From assembly GCF_019112545.1 (NCBI RefSeq), contig NW_025064917.1, forward strand, positions 319,940 to 383,939: a DNA stretch of 64,000 bases. Reading direction: 5' to 3'. The position numbers and the translations under genes were made by a program. The notes below the pieces were generated by a model, which was not told the DNA's origin, did not search any database, and was given only the letters and a program-made list of their open reading frames with translations. The stretch is from Guyanagaster necrorhizus. Its lineage: Eukaryota; Basidiomycota; Agaricomycetes; Agaricales; Physalacriaceae. This document shows positions 1 to 9,466 of the stretch, in pieces; the first letter of the stretch is position 1, and each line of letters begins with the position of its first letter.

Positions 1-1593
1 GTCTTTGGTGGATACGGGCAAATCAACACAAGAAGTCATATCAAGGTGCAGTCACAGCGTTGTTCACTGGTCGAATCTTTGCTAAATCTCGCGATAGTCC
101 TCAAGCAAAGTTTCGTGACACAAATGGGATTGCGGCGTTTGTCGGGCTTAGGTAGTCGTCAATCTTCTCCTTTAAGCTTGCTTCAAGATTTAATCCTTTC
201 TTAGCACCGACGAATTATTCAAATCTTCCGCATATATCGCTGAAGCTTATCTTTATTCTGCTGACGCCCACAAAAACACGAACGAACCGACACATGCGCC
301 TTTCAATTTTGCCTTTGGATGCGAAGGCGTTGGATTTTTTGGATGGCTCGAGGGCGAAGGAATCAGAGGCGGTCGCGTCAACGGACCTGAGTGTGAATCA
401 GGGATGTTGCCGAGATCAGAGGAGGCGGCAACGATCGAGAATCGCTGCGGTCTTAAGCCCTCGAACGTGAATCCGCTATTGAATTCGAATCGATACCGAC
501 TAGAAAGGTTTGGGACGGCGATGACTGGGACGGATTCTTGGGAGGTCCCTGGAGCGGTATTAAATGGTACGCCCATCTCCGTTTTGCATTAACGGGCAAC
601 TGAACTGCAATTCTCTAGGGTTTGATTGGCATGCTCTTCCCCGAGGGAGCGTCGTGGTAGACGTTGGTGGTGGTATTGGTTCCACTAGCATGTTCCTCGC
701 ACACACATTCTCGAATCCCTCCGATGAGGATAGCATTGGATTAAAGTTCATCATCCAGGATCGACCGGTTGTTGTTGAGATGGGGGAGCGGCAATGGAGA
801 AACAAATGTCCTCAACTCCTGGATCCAGATATCGCCCAATTTCAAGGTACAGTCCAGATTCTTTTCGTCATGACTTACTAAAAACTTCATATATGCTATC
901 AGTTCATGACTTCTTCACGCCTCAGCCCGTCAGAAATGCTGCTGTGTACTTTCTACGCGTTATCCTGCATGACTGGCCGGACTCATTCGCTCAGCACATC
1001 TTATTGCGTCTCCGGGAAGCGGCGGCTGATGATACAAAGCTTGTGATCGCTGATTTCGTCATTCCATTAGCTTGCGAGGATGACTTCAGTTCAAGGGGGG
1101 ACAATGGTGTCATCGGTGCAGAGACCACGTTAGCTCCTGCCCCTCTGTTACCCAACTTGGGCAAAGCTAGCGCCCATGTATATTGGATGGATCTTACGGT
1201 TCGCTGATTTTGCCCTCGATTATCATGAGTGCTCATTTCAGTTCATATCAGATGCAGTCCGTGTTCAATGGGCAAGAACGTACTCTTCGCGAGATTGTAT
1301 CACTTGCGGCTTCCGCTGGATGGAAGGTGACAAAATTGACGAAGGCTCCCGGATCTCTTTTTGGACACATCATTGCTGTTCCAACGTCTATTCCAATCCA
1401 GCAGAGAGCCAGGGCAGGTAGTGGATCTGTCTTCCCAGACGCAGGGACATCGGACCTAGGACGTGGATCCTCCGTTCGGGACATTACAGACGTCGGAGCC
1501 GGGCAAAGAGAGATTATGGAACGAGCCAGCTCCAGATGCGGAACTCCAACATTCGGCTCACGCACAGAACTACCTCCCTTTGACGAAGCTTAG
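1..1593 (+). CDS. AdoMet-dependent O-methyltransferase, 5' end outside the window
   Basis: Transfers a methyl group from S-adenosylmethionine to a hydroxyl, as in the large fungal family acting on secondary metabolites; the substrate cannot be told. Six exons (1-45, 98-151, 205-566, 619-846, 903-1198, 1252-1593) join in frame across five introns of 52-56 nt. The AdoMet-binding motif I is VVVDVGGGIGS (about 652-685), followed by FIIQDRP, VHDFFTPQPV, LRVILHDWPD with the usual active-site HD, APLLPNLG and VFNGQERT. The C-terminus carries the family block GTPTFGSR before the stop at 1591-1593. The N-terminal dimerisation part lies left of the window. Between FFGWLEG and RYRLERFG there is a long hydrophilic insert that could be family variation or an unrecognised intron. 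No frameshift is needed, so the gene looks functional. Confidence 0.88.
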
Positions 1594-1884
1594 GCACGAT
1601 TTGGTAGTGGGTTCATTGGGTCAAGCAAAACTACACAACTCAAGCAAGCGCCGAATTTGACTGGGCCAACCACATTGAAGATGAAAGAACTATCACCGTT
1701 ATCTGTACTACCGTGGTCTCTTCCTCCCGTCCCAAAGTTGCCGCGTCATTCCTAGTCCATATCTCCGATAACAGTGCGTCCGTCCTGCTCATTCTCAGCC
1801 TCACCCATCGGCTCCGACTTCGGGCACTGAACCTTCATCACCCCCTTCACCAATGTCTCCCGTCCCCGTCATCGTGGTCTATCG

Positions 1885-2478
1885 TTGAGCCGGCGCTCTT
1901 CCGTTGCAAATCTTTCGCAACCAGGACAAGAAGCTCCTCCGATCATGATTCCTATATGTAACGCATGTGAAGCAAACACTCCTTCTGCAAGATCTTCTCC
2001 GATACCTCCAACTGTTACGCACCAAACGCCGTCTTCACCTGTCGTTCCTCGGTCTCTCACGCATCATGTGTCGCATACTCAACTTTCTCCCTCTCCGCCG
2101 TCACGCCTGTCCCATGCGTTGCCTGTAGCCACACACAAGCCTCTCGCCCAAAGGGCCTCGCTTGCGCAGCTCTTCACACCTTCTCCAACTTCAACATCCC
2201 TGGTACCTCCTTTACCTACAAGGCCCAGTTTTCTGATGCCTAACGTGTCACTCTTGATGGTCAGGCGGGCCTCGAATGCACACTTGGAGAACGCTGTACC
2301 TGCCTGCCAGTGGGGGTTGATTGTTGGAAGACATAATAGAGTGGGATTTGGAAATGTCATAGGTGGTGTGATGTCTTGCTTGATGTTGCCTAGTGTGTTA
2401 TTCACTAGGTTCTTACTGTGTCATGCTGGTAATTTCTCCGCTTCAAGTTCAATCAGTAACCTGGCGATAAATGTCTAG
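1885..2478 (+). CDS. Ser/Pro-rich open frame, not recognised (possible relic)
   Basis: Open frame of 197 codons, rich in Ser, Pro and Thr over residues 1-120 and turning hydrophobic at the end. I do not recognise a family. In the region 1990-2320 the +1 frame also gives a plausible cysteine-rich peptide (PVPCVACSH, then GLECTLGERCTCLP), interrupted by a stop near 2242. Two competing frames suggest either a gene with introns whose true frame alternates, or a decayed gene. Upstream, 1713-1884 also reads as Ser/Pro-rich in broken frames. It lies downstream of the O-methyltransferase in the same direction, with about 290 bp between. Low confidence that this is a translated gene. Confidence 0.2.
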   Translation: MSRRSSVANLSQPGQEAPPIMIPICNACEANTPSARSSPIPPTVTHQTPSSPVVPRSLTHHVSHTQLSPSPPSRLSHALPVATHKPLAQRASLAQLFTPSPTSTSLVPPLPTRPSFLMPNVSLLMVRRASNAHLENAVPACQWGLIVGRHNRVGFGNVIGGVMSCLMLPSVLFTRFLLCHAGNFSASSSISNLAINV

Positions 2479-2559
2479 TCGTAGACATGTATACAATCGT
2501 TTGATACAGTAGTAGTGTATCTATGTTAATGGGCTTGGTTGTAGTATGAAACACTCAAG

Positions 2560-3120
2560 TTCGTGTCACCTCCAGCCTGATCCAGGTCCGATAAACCCAA
2601 GGATTCACACTGATGAGATAGAAGAAGGTTCACTTTCTGAGTCACAAATTAAAATTAAATCTTTTACACGCCTTTGAACTGAAGTCATCCTTGCAAGCCA
2701 ATGGTACGACAAAATCTGGGAGTAAAGATTTGGCCCTATACATCTTTGACCCCAGCTCTCATGGCGAGTGTTCAGATTTACCTCAAGCCTCACCCAATAT
2801 CACATATGCATGGCCACTCCAACTACCTGCAATTCAAGGTGCCATTTAATGTCAGCTATGGACCATTCTTTGCTGACCATGGGACAATCCCCCCCCCCCC
2901 AATGCCACAGAAGTATACACCATACAGTATCCTGCTTTGGCTGCTTCACTCTCTACTTTCTACAGTGATCTCATACCCAGTCCTGATGCCAAGGTTTCCA
3001 ATCCCAATAGATTACCTCACTCTGCTTGGTGTCCTCTGGCTCATGATGGTCAACTCTTTGCTTAATTTTCAGCTCTGGTGCGAAGATCACATCGTTTGAC
3101 TTGTCAAAGGTGACCATGTG
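2560..3120. other. CpG-poor block, probable old transposon relic
   Basis: Composition differs from the flanking host DNA: I see a single CpG between 2708 and 3076, while neighbouring genes have one every 10-20 bp. Two plus-strand frames and parts of the minus strand are open, none with a recognised domain. There is a run of ten C at about 2890. The pattern resembles the CpG-free transposon block at 51.8-64 kb, so I infer a small methylated and deaminated repeat fragment. No terminal repeats were found. Confidence 0.4.
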
Positions 3121-3995
3121 CCACATCTCCCACCTATAAGTAGGCAGACATCAGGCTTTTCTCCTGACAAACACAATGATGCTTTTATTTGTCGTGATCC
3201 CAAGCTCTACAGCCTCAATTTGCTCAGTGACAATGATAAGCACTGAACGTTTTGAGGAAAAAGATGGTTTAAACTCCGAACGTTCCCGCCAGTGCGATCG
3301 ATCGCAGATGGTATGATGTTGTTTACTTGACACTCTGTGTGCATTCACGACATGCTGGATGACCGTTTACTGCTTCCCCAGACAAGGCCAAACAATTTTT
3401 GGTTCGCCTTACTACATTGTCAAGTGGAATAGAGTGAAATCGTACTGATGTAAACATTTCTGCGTTAGATAACAGTTAAAACTTAATATGGGACTTCAAC
3501 GAGTTATTTCTCCAGCGACCAGACTTTGAATGCGAGAATGTTGTTCCAAAAAGATCCAGGAAAAATTCCAAGATGAATAACACGCGTCGTCTTCCTTTCT
3601 TCCGAATGAGAACCTGAAGCTTTGACTCTAAGGACTAGCTTCAGTGTATCGATAATCAGCCCTCAATCTTTTGAACTCCATTGTGTGCCTTTGAGCGAGG
3701 TACGGTGGCTCGGTACCGACGAACACAAATCGTTAACATCCCTTTACAGCTTTAAACGAAGAGCTTAAGGTTCCGTCAGCAATTCTCAAAAATTTCCCAG
3801 ACGACTAAAAGCTCCGTCTGCAACCGACCCCTTTGCCTTTCCTGCGGACTATTCGTATCAGGCGATCCGTCCTCATGATCTTTGATGCACAGTTTAATCC
3901 ACCAATGCCCACATTGACCGGGGAAGACGAGCCGGACTTCACTAAGCCCTTAAAAGATGAAAGAGTCCACGCCCGCTTCTTCTGCATCCACCGTC
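3121..3995. other. Intergenic, upstream region of aldehyde dehydrogenase 1
   Basis: No supported gene. Short frames on both strands lack domains. The segment before 3996 is pyrimidine-rich (for example 3788-3850), as is common just upstream of fungal start codons, and probably carries the promoter of the dehydrogenase. An in-frame ATG at 3957 would add 13 residues to that protein. Confidence 0.5.
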
Positions 3996-6200
3996 ATGAA
4001 TCGAGTATTCACTTACAAGTTCGACACGCCCACCTTCAAGGGTACTACTCAAGTCAACACCGGTCTGTTCATCAATGGAAAGTTCGTCGACCCCATCGAG
4101 GGTGGCTCCATCGAGTGCGTATCTGGCCTCTACTATCTGTTACGAGGCATGATGACTGAGATACTCCGTTTTCAGCGTCACTAACCCAGGTACGACCAGC
4201 CTAGTCTTTCCGACTCGGTCTGTATTCAATAATGCACCTCAGCTACTGGAAAGGTGATCACAACCATCGCTGGGGGCACAAAGAAAGACATCGATGTCGC
4301 AGTCAAAGCGGCCAAGGAGGTGAGAAATCGTTATCTCGCAGTCTCACGCATCTCACGCTACCGCTTGTTAGGCGTACAAGAACTCGTGGGGCCTAAAGTG
4401 TCCTGGGGCCCAAAGGGGGCGATATCTATCCAAGCTCGCAGACCTCGTCGAGAAGAACATCGATGAGATGGCTGCATTGGAGACTTTGAATGTCGGTATG
4501 TGCGGGCCTATTGTCTCCGTACGCGGGAACTGAACGAACCGACCCCATAGGAAAACCATTCAAGACCGCGAAGAATAGTGATCTTACTGATATGATCTCT
4601 GTTCTCAGATACTATGCCGGATGGGCGGACAAGATTCATGGGAAAGTAATTGAAGTGCGATATTGAGCTCTACCTTATCCTATCCTCGTCAAATGCTAAC
4701 ACCACACACTAAGACCTACGAGGAAAAATTCAGCTATACTCGACATGAACCTTACGGCGTTGTGGTGCGTCCATGGATTCAGTTCTTTCTGCCGCTGTTG
4801 ACCTGTTTTGGCAGGGCCAAATTGTACCATGGAACTTCCCTATGGTAATCCCGATCGCTCATGGCGAATTTAGAAGTTCACTCAGGCCTTTATTTAGCTG
4901 ATGGTGGGATGGAAGCTCGGCCCGGCGCTGGCCACAGGGAATACCGTTGTCCTAAAGGTAATCATATCGCGGATCCGTTTTGATCGTCGGCATTGATAGC
5001 TCCCCAGCCGTCCGAAATCACCCCTTTGACCGCTCAACGCCTCTGCGATTTCATCATCGAGGCCGGGTTCCCACCTGGTGTTGTCAATATCGTCAATGGC
5101 TACGGTGAGAGGCGTTATACGCTGTTAATATCTTTTAAAAAAATACTGAATGACACGTAGGTAGCACGGCTGGTCAGGCAATCAGCGAACATCCAAACAT
5201 CTCCAAGGTTGCTTTCACCGGCAGTACCCTAGTGGGAAGGAAGATCCAAGAAGCGTCAGCCAAATCGAATTTGAAAGCCGTCAGTCTGGAGCTTGGAGGA
5301 AAGAGTCCATGCATTATTTTTGACGATGCAGATATTGAACAAGCTGTGAAATGGGCTGCTACGGGTATCTTGTAAGTATACTTGCCATACGTTATTTGGT
5401 GCTGACTAGAATGTTACTTTCAGCTCAAATGCGGGTCAAATATGCAGTGCTTCTTCTCGAATTCTGCTCCAGGAAACCATCTATGACACTTTTGTCGAAA
5501 AGTTCACTGCGCTCGCCAAAAGTTTGCAGCATGTAACCGGTGATCCTTTCGACGCGGACACCAAACATGGGCCTCAGGTTTCGCAGATACAATTTGACGT
5601 GCGTTTCTGAATATAATCAAGCATAAAAGGGGATTCACATGCAGGATAGCGCGTCATGGGTTACCTCGACTCCGCCAAGGAGGAAGGAGCGCAGTTCCAT
5701 GTCGGTGGAGAGAAACATGGCATGGGAGAGGGTTTCTTTATCCAGCCGACTATCTTCACCGGCGGGCCCCACATGAAAGCGGTCAAGGAGGAGATTTTCG
5801 GGCCGGTGGCCGCTCTAATCAAGTTTAAGACTGAAGAAGGTATGCAGACTCGATGATAGCCAATCCGAAAGAAATACTGACAATGAGTGCAGACGCGATC
5901 GAGTTGGCGAACGACTCATCTTATGGTCTGGCTGCGGCAGTCTTTACAGAGAACTCGAGTAAAGCCATCCGAGTGACTCATGCTCTGGAGGCTGGTACTG
6001 CCTACGTTAATTGCTATGGTGACTTGGAGCCTTCCCTTCCGTTCGGAGGTTACAAGCAATCTGGCAATGGGCGGGAGCTGGGTGAGTATGCGTTGAATAT
6101 GTAAGTGTTAACTTAGTTTTATTTGTTGGTCTGCGTTGACTTCGGCTACAGGTACTCGGAAGTCAAAGCTGTTCATATGAACATCGGATTGAAATTGTAA
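3996..6200 (+). CDS. NAD(P)+-dependent aldehyde dehydrogenase, paralogue 1
   Basis: Oxidises aldehydes to carboxylic acids with NAD(P)+. After removing about a dozen short introns the reading frame runs unbroken from [14 protein letters not shown] to MNIGLKL and a stop at 6198-6200, close to the usual 500 residues. Active-site landmarks are all present: Asn of PWNFPM (about 4830-4850 and over the next intron), Glu of LELGGKSP (about 5288-5310), the catalytic Cys of SNAGQIC (about 5425-5445) and the EIFGPV block (about 5793). The start at 3996 is chosen because the paralogue at 35588-37804 begins at the same alignment point ([14 protein letters not shown]); the in-frame ATG at 3957 is an alternative. 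Two exons are very short, including a roughly 15-nt exon (VTNP) at about 4177-4190 that is shared with the paralogue. Looks intact. Confidence 0.93.
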
Positions 6201-6573
6201 GACAGGAACTGAACGAAGTTATCGAAGAGTTATGTATCTAAACCCGACATAACATGTATTTTCAAGATGCCCTGACCATCAATCAAAATGAATTCAAAGA
6301 ATCTTAGGCAATACGTCTTTCCTCTAAGCACAAGGTCTTCTACCATGACATCCGAGACTGTAGATAATACATTTTATTATGCCGCTGCGGTGGCCATAGT
6401 ATTCGTTGCGCCTCCCTAAAATCAGTCTTTGATTGTTCCAATGAAAGCGCAGCCTCTGGGATTACTCAAGGTGGTAGATAGTTCACAGATGATAACATTC
6501 GAAAGAAAAAAAAGTCCTGAGCTATATACACATACAATCATAAACTAAGAAAATGGTCGAAAGCAGTGTTATA
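6201..6573. other. Intergenic between convergent genes
   Basis: No gene seen. It lies between the stop of aldehyde dehydrogenase 1 (plus) and the stop of the small secreted protein (minus), so it should hold the two 3' untranslated regions and terminators. AT-rich with several poly-A/T runs (about 6500-6545). Confidence 0.5.
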
Positions 6574-7143
6574 TTAGTTTCCGTCATTGCGGCACTGCCC
6601 ATCGACGTCAGCGTTTGCGAAGAGAACAATGTGACCGACAGAGCACTTACGCAGACTTGAACGGCTGTACCGTCACATGATCCTGAGTTAACGTCGCCTC
6701 GGCAGGCATAGCTACAGAGTAGTAAAAGTTAGTTAAGCTGAAGAACAAGTTCGAGAGTTCGGTACACACTTTTGGCCACCATAATGCAAGGCGGTGATCG
6801 TGATAGGCGCCGGAGAGCAGGAGAACAGCGGTTCGTCGCAGACGTTGTGAGTAATTGCTCCAGCCACCTGGTTGCAAGAATCATCCACCACGGCGTCTAT
6901 GAATTTCGTGTCAGTTCCCAGTTCCCAGTTCCCGCACGGAAGAGATTTAAGATTACTGACAGCCCTCTGTTCCAGTGCCGACGTCATATCCGAGGTCCAT
7001 GATTCCGTAGCTGTACACATATAAATCAGTATTGTGTGTGGAGGATAGTCCTGATGTTGAGCGTACTTGTAACCGGGGCAGATAGCTGCCACAGAAGAAG
7101 CCAAGAAGGCGACCTCAACGAAGGTAGCAAACTTGAATTGCAT
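6574..7143 (-). CDS. Small cysteine-rich secreted protein
   Basis: Starts MQFKFATFVEVAFLASSVAAI, a signal peptide with a likely cut after the Ala-Ala. Four short introns must be removed. The coding pieces then read ICPGYN-YGIMDLGYDVGTG, DDSCNQVAGAITHNVCDEP, FSCSPAPITIT, YACRGDVNSGSCDG and AVQVCCRNDGN before the stop (TTA at 6574-6576 on the plus strand). About 130 residues with roughly nine cysteines ending in CC, the pattern of small secreted agaricomycete proteins that fold through disulfides. Function unknown; an extracellular or host/substrate-interaction role is inference. One donor (GTCAGT, after GTEG) is unusual, so that junction is the least certain. A shadow frame reads straight through the first two introns and is not the real product. 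Confidence 0.7.
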
Positions 7144-8299
7144 CTACGTCTCGTTAATAACCACTGTATAGATGAAAAGCAGGGAGAACTGACTTTTGGG
7201 TTGCAAAACTGAGAAAGGATGTAAATTGTAGGGGGGGAGGTAATGCTGCTGGCGCTGCTGCACTCAAACCCTCTGTTCGACTGTCCTTTATACGCTAAAA
7301 CACTGAGGGTAAAGTACTAGACCTGTATGTTCGAGGGTGTTTACGGCATCCAGATGCTATTCGACGTCTGAAACATGTTTCGACAAGTTTTCTGGAAGTA
7401 AATCAGCCGAAACACACCCGCATTAGTCCTTGAACGAGCCTCACGAGACGAGTACATTTTACAGTGCATCTAGCCTCCCTGCAAAATGAGGTGATGTTCG
7501 CGAAACGGAGAAAAGAGACCGTTCGAGGACTGACACGGAATAGAGAATCATAGGACGCTATCACGTATCAGGGCCAGGCCAGTCTGGGAAGGAGGTGCTG
7601 GCTTGGAGCGCCCAACCTTGTACACGATGCTGTCGTCAGAATTCTAGGAAGAAAGCTTTTTCGCTCGAGGATTGATTTCTGGGAGCCGGGGGAATTGTTT
7701 ATCCTATGACCAAAGTTACAAATGAAGAAGCAAGTATATTATGTGCAGTGTCCCATCAGGATGCATTGAGATCTGATTCCTACCAAAACCAAAATAATTC
7801 GCCGGCGTACGACCCTCGTTTCAGCTGGAGTAGAACTCAATGCCAGTTGGCAAGAGAAATAACGTACACGAAGCAGTGGATCTGATGGTAGAGACAATGC
7901 AGTCCATACGATAATACTGTTTCGTGAGCCACGAGGCTGAAGTTGGGCTGCAGCCGAGATCGAAGTTTGAAAAAAAAAGGCAATGCGTCGGAGAGTCGGC
8001 CCGGCTATGAACGAAAAAAAATGTACCCGACAACTGTTCATGCATGTTCATGGACCACAAATTAAATTTGGCCTAAGAACTTGCCAAAATCTTCTTCCTC
8101 AAACCACCGTGACGGTTCTGTCGAAAGGAATGCCACTCCGTAGTGAAAACCGAGTCGAAACACATGATAACATTGGAAACGACGGCGGCCATGACTATAG
8201 AGCTGTGTAGTTACCATCCAGGCAATTTTATGAAGGCATGTCGGTCATGGCTATCAACGCCGTCAAAAGCATAGGACTCTTTATGCTCTCAGGCTTCTG
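7144..8299. other. Gene-poor interval
   Basis: Promoter side of the secreted protein, then about 1 kb in which I found no protein family on either strand. The frames at 7739-8060 are short, overlapping and without domains. No repeats noted. Confidence 0.45.
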
Positions 8300-8460
8300 T
8301 CCCGAGGCCATTCTACTTTGACCGCGGGTACCTCATCACGAAGAAGAAATTGGAGGAATGAGATAATTGGGAGGAGCTTCCGCTGTCAGCTGAACCTAAT
8401 GTGATGAAGTTGACGCAGAGAATTATCCAGTTTGAGCCACAATGTTTCTTCTGCATAGCG
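8300..8460 (+). pseudogene. Glutamyl-tRNA synthetase C-terminal fragment, inverted
   Basis: On the plus strand the segment at about 8318-8365 reads YLITKKKLEE, and 8366-8455 reads NWEELPLS...RIIQFEPQCFFC with a stop after LEE. In eukaryotic glutamyl-tRNA synthetases the anticodon-binding domain ends with exactly this order: YLITKKKLEE, an acidic stretch, then DIIQFERKG(F/Y)(F/Y). The rest of the same pseudogene lies on the minus strand just to the right, so this piece has been inverted relative to it. Non-functional. Confidence 0.6.
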
Positions 8461-8531
8461 CGAAAATCTCCGTCCAGATGAAGACCAATGAGACGACCTT
8501 CTGAGATGACAGATCGAGCGTCCGCTGGTGT
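8440..8531 (-). pseudogene. Glutamyl-tRNA synthetase fragment left of the LTR element
   Basis: Minus-strand continuation of the synthetase relic on the far side of the LTR insertion. The recognisable part is GLHLDGDFRAMQKK, matching the family LHLEGDFKxTKKK block that follows the MDWGNA block in the anticodon-binding domain. The join across the insertion (DWDNT on the right, ADARSVISEGR on the left) is out of frame, so the gene was probably already decayed or was frameshifted after insertion. The overlap with the inverted plus-strand piece marks the inversion breakpoint at about 8445. Confidence 0.5.
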
Positions 8532-8738
8532 TGTTGGAATCTGCGACAGTTCGAGCAATCCGGCATTCCGAGTGAGGAAAGAATCTGAGGGAAATTGAAG
8601 GAATTAGGTAGGAACTACTAGAAAAGGAGTAGTCTAGTATAAATATGAGAAGTCAATGGGGGAACTCCTCAGGAGTTTGTAACCCAAAGACTAAAGGTCT
8701 TACAAGCATGTACTCTGGATACAGTTCAAATCTCAACA
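8532..8738 (+). repeat. 5' LTR (207 bp)
   Basis: TGTTGG...CAACA ends. It contains a TATA-like box (AGTATAAATA near 8636) and a short palindrome, AACTACTAG...CTAGTAT. About 95 percent identical to the 3' LTR by eye; the clearest differences are an about 10-base insertion near 9270 in the 3' copy and a few substitutions near the right end. Confidence 0.9.
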
Positions 8739-8790
8739 CAAACTCCTAGTACACTGCTTATCTCCACATTGCTCTCTACCTCTTATTGCT

Positions 8791-9159
8791 ATGGCCTCGC
8801 AGAACATCAATTCGCTACTCGGATCTGTTACGAAATTGAATTACCATGATTGGAAGTTTGTTCTCGGCATGATCTTTTGGCATGCAGGCACATGGAAGGT
8901 TGTTTCCGGGGCAATAGAGAAACCAAAGGCTTCACAACAGAAGGAATTGGAAGGAAGGGAAACAGCAGCAGAGGATAGATTGTGCAGATGGGTCGTCAGC
9001 TTGAGAAGGCACAAGGACAAGCACACAAACCAGATCTGGAGAAGGAAATATTTTAGGACTCGAGATCCGGACAAAGAGGCCAGAATTCGAGGGAAGTCTA
9101 AAGGACTTATTTTAGGGCTCGAGACTCGGACAAAGAGGCCGAAATTCGAGGAAGTTTAG
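8791..9159 (+). CDS. Copia-type gag remnant
   Basis: Open frame of 122 codons starting MASQNINSLLGSVTKLNYHDWKF in the element's own orientation. The pattern N-Y-x-x-W-K and a following W-x-x-V-x-G (GTWKVVSGAIEKP) is typical of the N-terminal gag of Ty1/Copia elements, which packages element RNA. The downstream half of the frame runs into the tandem repeat and becomes basic and low-complexity, so only about 70 residues are gag-like. Not expected to be functional alone. Confidence 0.6.
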   Translation: MASQNINSLLGSVTKLNYHDWKFVLGMIFWHAGTWKVVSGAIEKPKASQQKELEGRETAAEDRLCRWVVSLRRHKDKHTNQIWRRKYFRTRDPDKEARIRGKSKGLILGLETRTKRPKFEEV

Positions 9160-9210
9160 AGGGCTTACATCGGAACCGGAATTCGAGGAAGTCTAGAGGG
9201 CTTACCTAAA
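9051..9210 (+). repeat. Degenerate tandem repeat inside the LTR element
   Basis: Unit of about 59 bp beginning TTTTAGG(A/G)CTCGAG and containing GGACAAAGAGGCC and AATTCGAGG. First unit 9051-9109, second about 9110-9168, partial third about 9169-9210. Lies between the gag relic and the 3' LTR. Confidence 0.8.
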
Positions 9211-9244
9211 GATGCTAGAGGCGGAATACCGGCTTGAAGGGAAG

Positions 9245-9461
9245 TGTTGGAATCTGCAAGAGAGTTCGAGCAATCCAGCATTCCAGCATTCTGAGTGAGG
9301 AAAGAATCTGAGGGAAATTGAAGGAATTAGGTAGGAACTACTAGAAAAGGAGTAGTCTAGTATAAATATGAGAAGTCAATGGGGGAACTCCTCAGGAGTT
9401 TGTAACCCAAAGACTAAAGGTCTTACAAGCATGTGCTCTAGATATAGTCCAAATCTCAACA
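9245..9461 (+). repeat. 3' LTR (217 bp)
   Basis: Second copy of the long terminal repeat, same orientation as the first, followed directly by the duplicated target GGTGT at 9462-9466. Confidence 0.9.
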
Positions 9462-9466
9462 GGTGT

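Larger units (their letters stand above)
8532..9461 (+). mobile_element. Short non-autonomous LTR retrotransposon (Copia-type gag relic)
   Basis: Two near-identical direct repeats begin TGTTGGAATC and end CTCAACA (8532-8738 and 9245-9461). They are flanked by a perfect 5-bp target-site duplication GGTGT (8527-8531 and 9462-9466). The internal part is only about 500 bp. It opens with a gag-like frame at 8791 and holds a degenerate 59-bp tandem repeat, with no protease, reverse transcriptase or integrase. A purine stretch (GAAGGGAAG) precedes the 3' LTR. The size and missing pol suggest a TRIM-like or internally deleted Copia element that depended on another copy for movement. It sits inside the glutamyl-tRNA synthetase relic. 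Confidence 0.9.

Noticed and set aside
6733..7143. 136-codon minus frame as the real secreted protein
   Set aside because: It reads through two introns; the spliced frame keeps the cysteine pattern and ends in VCCRNDGN.
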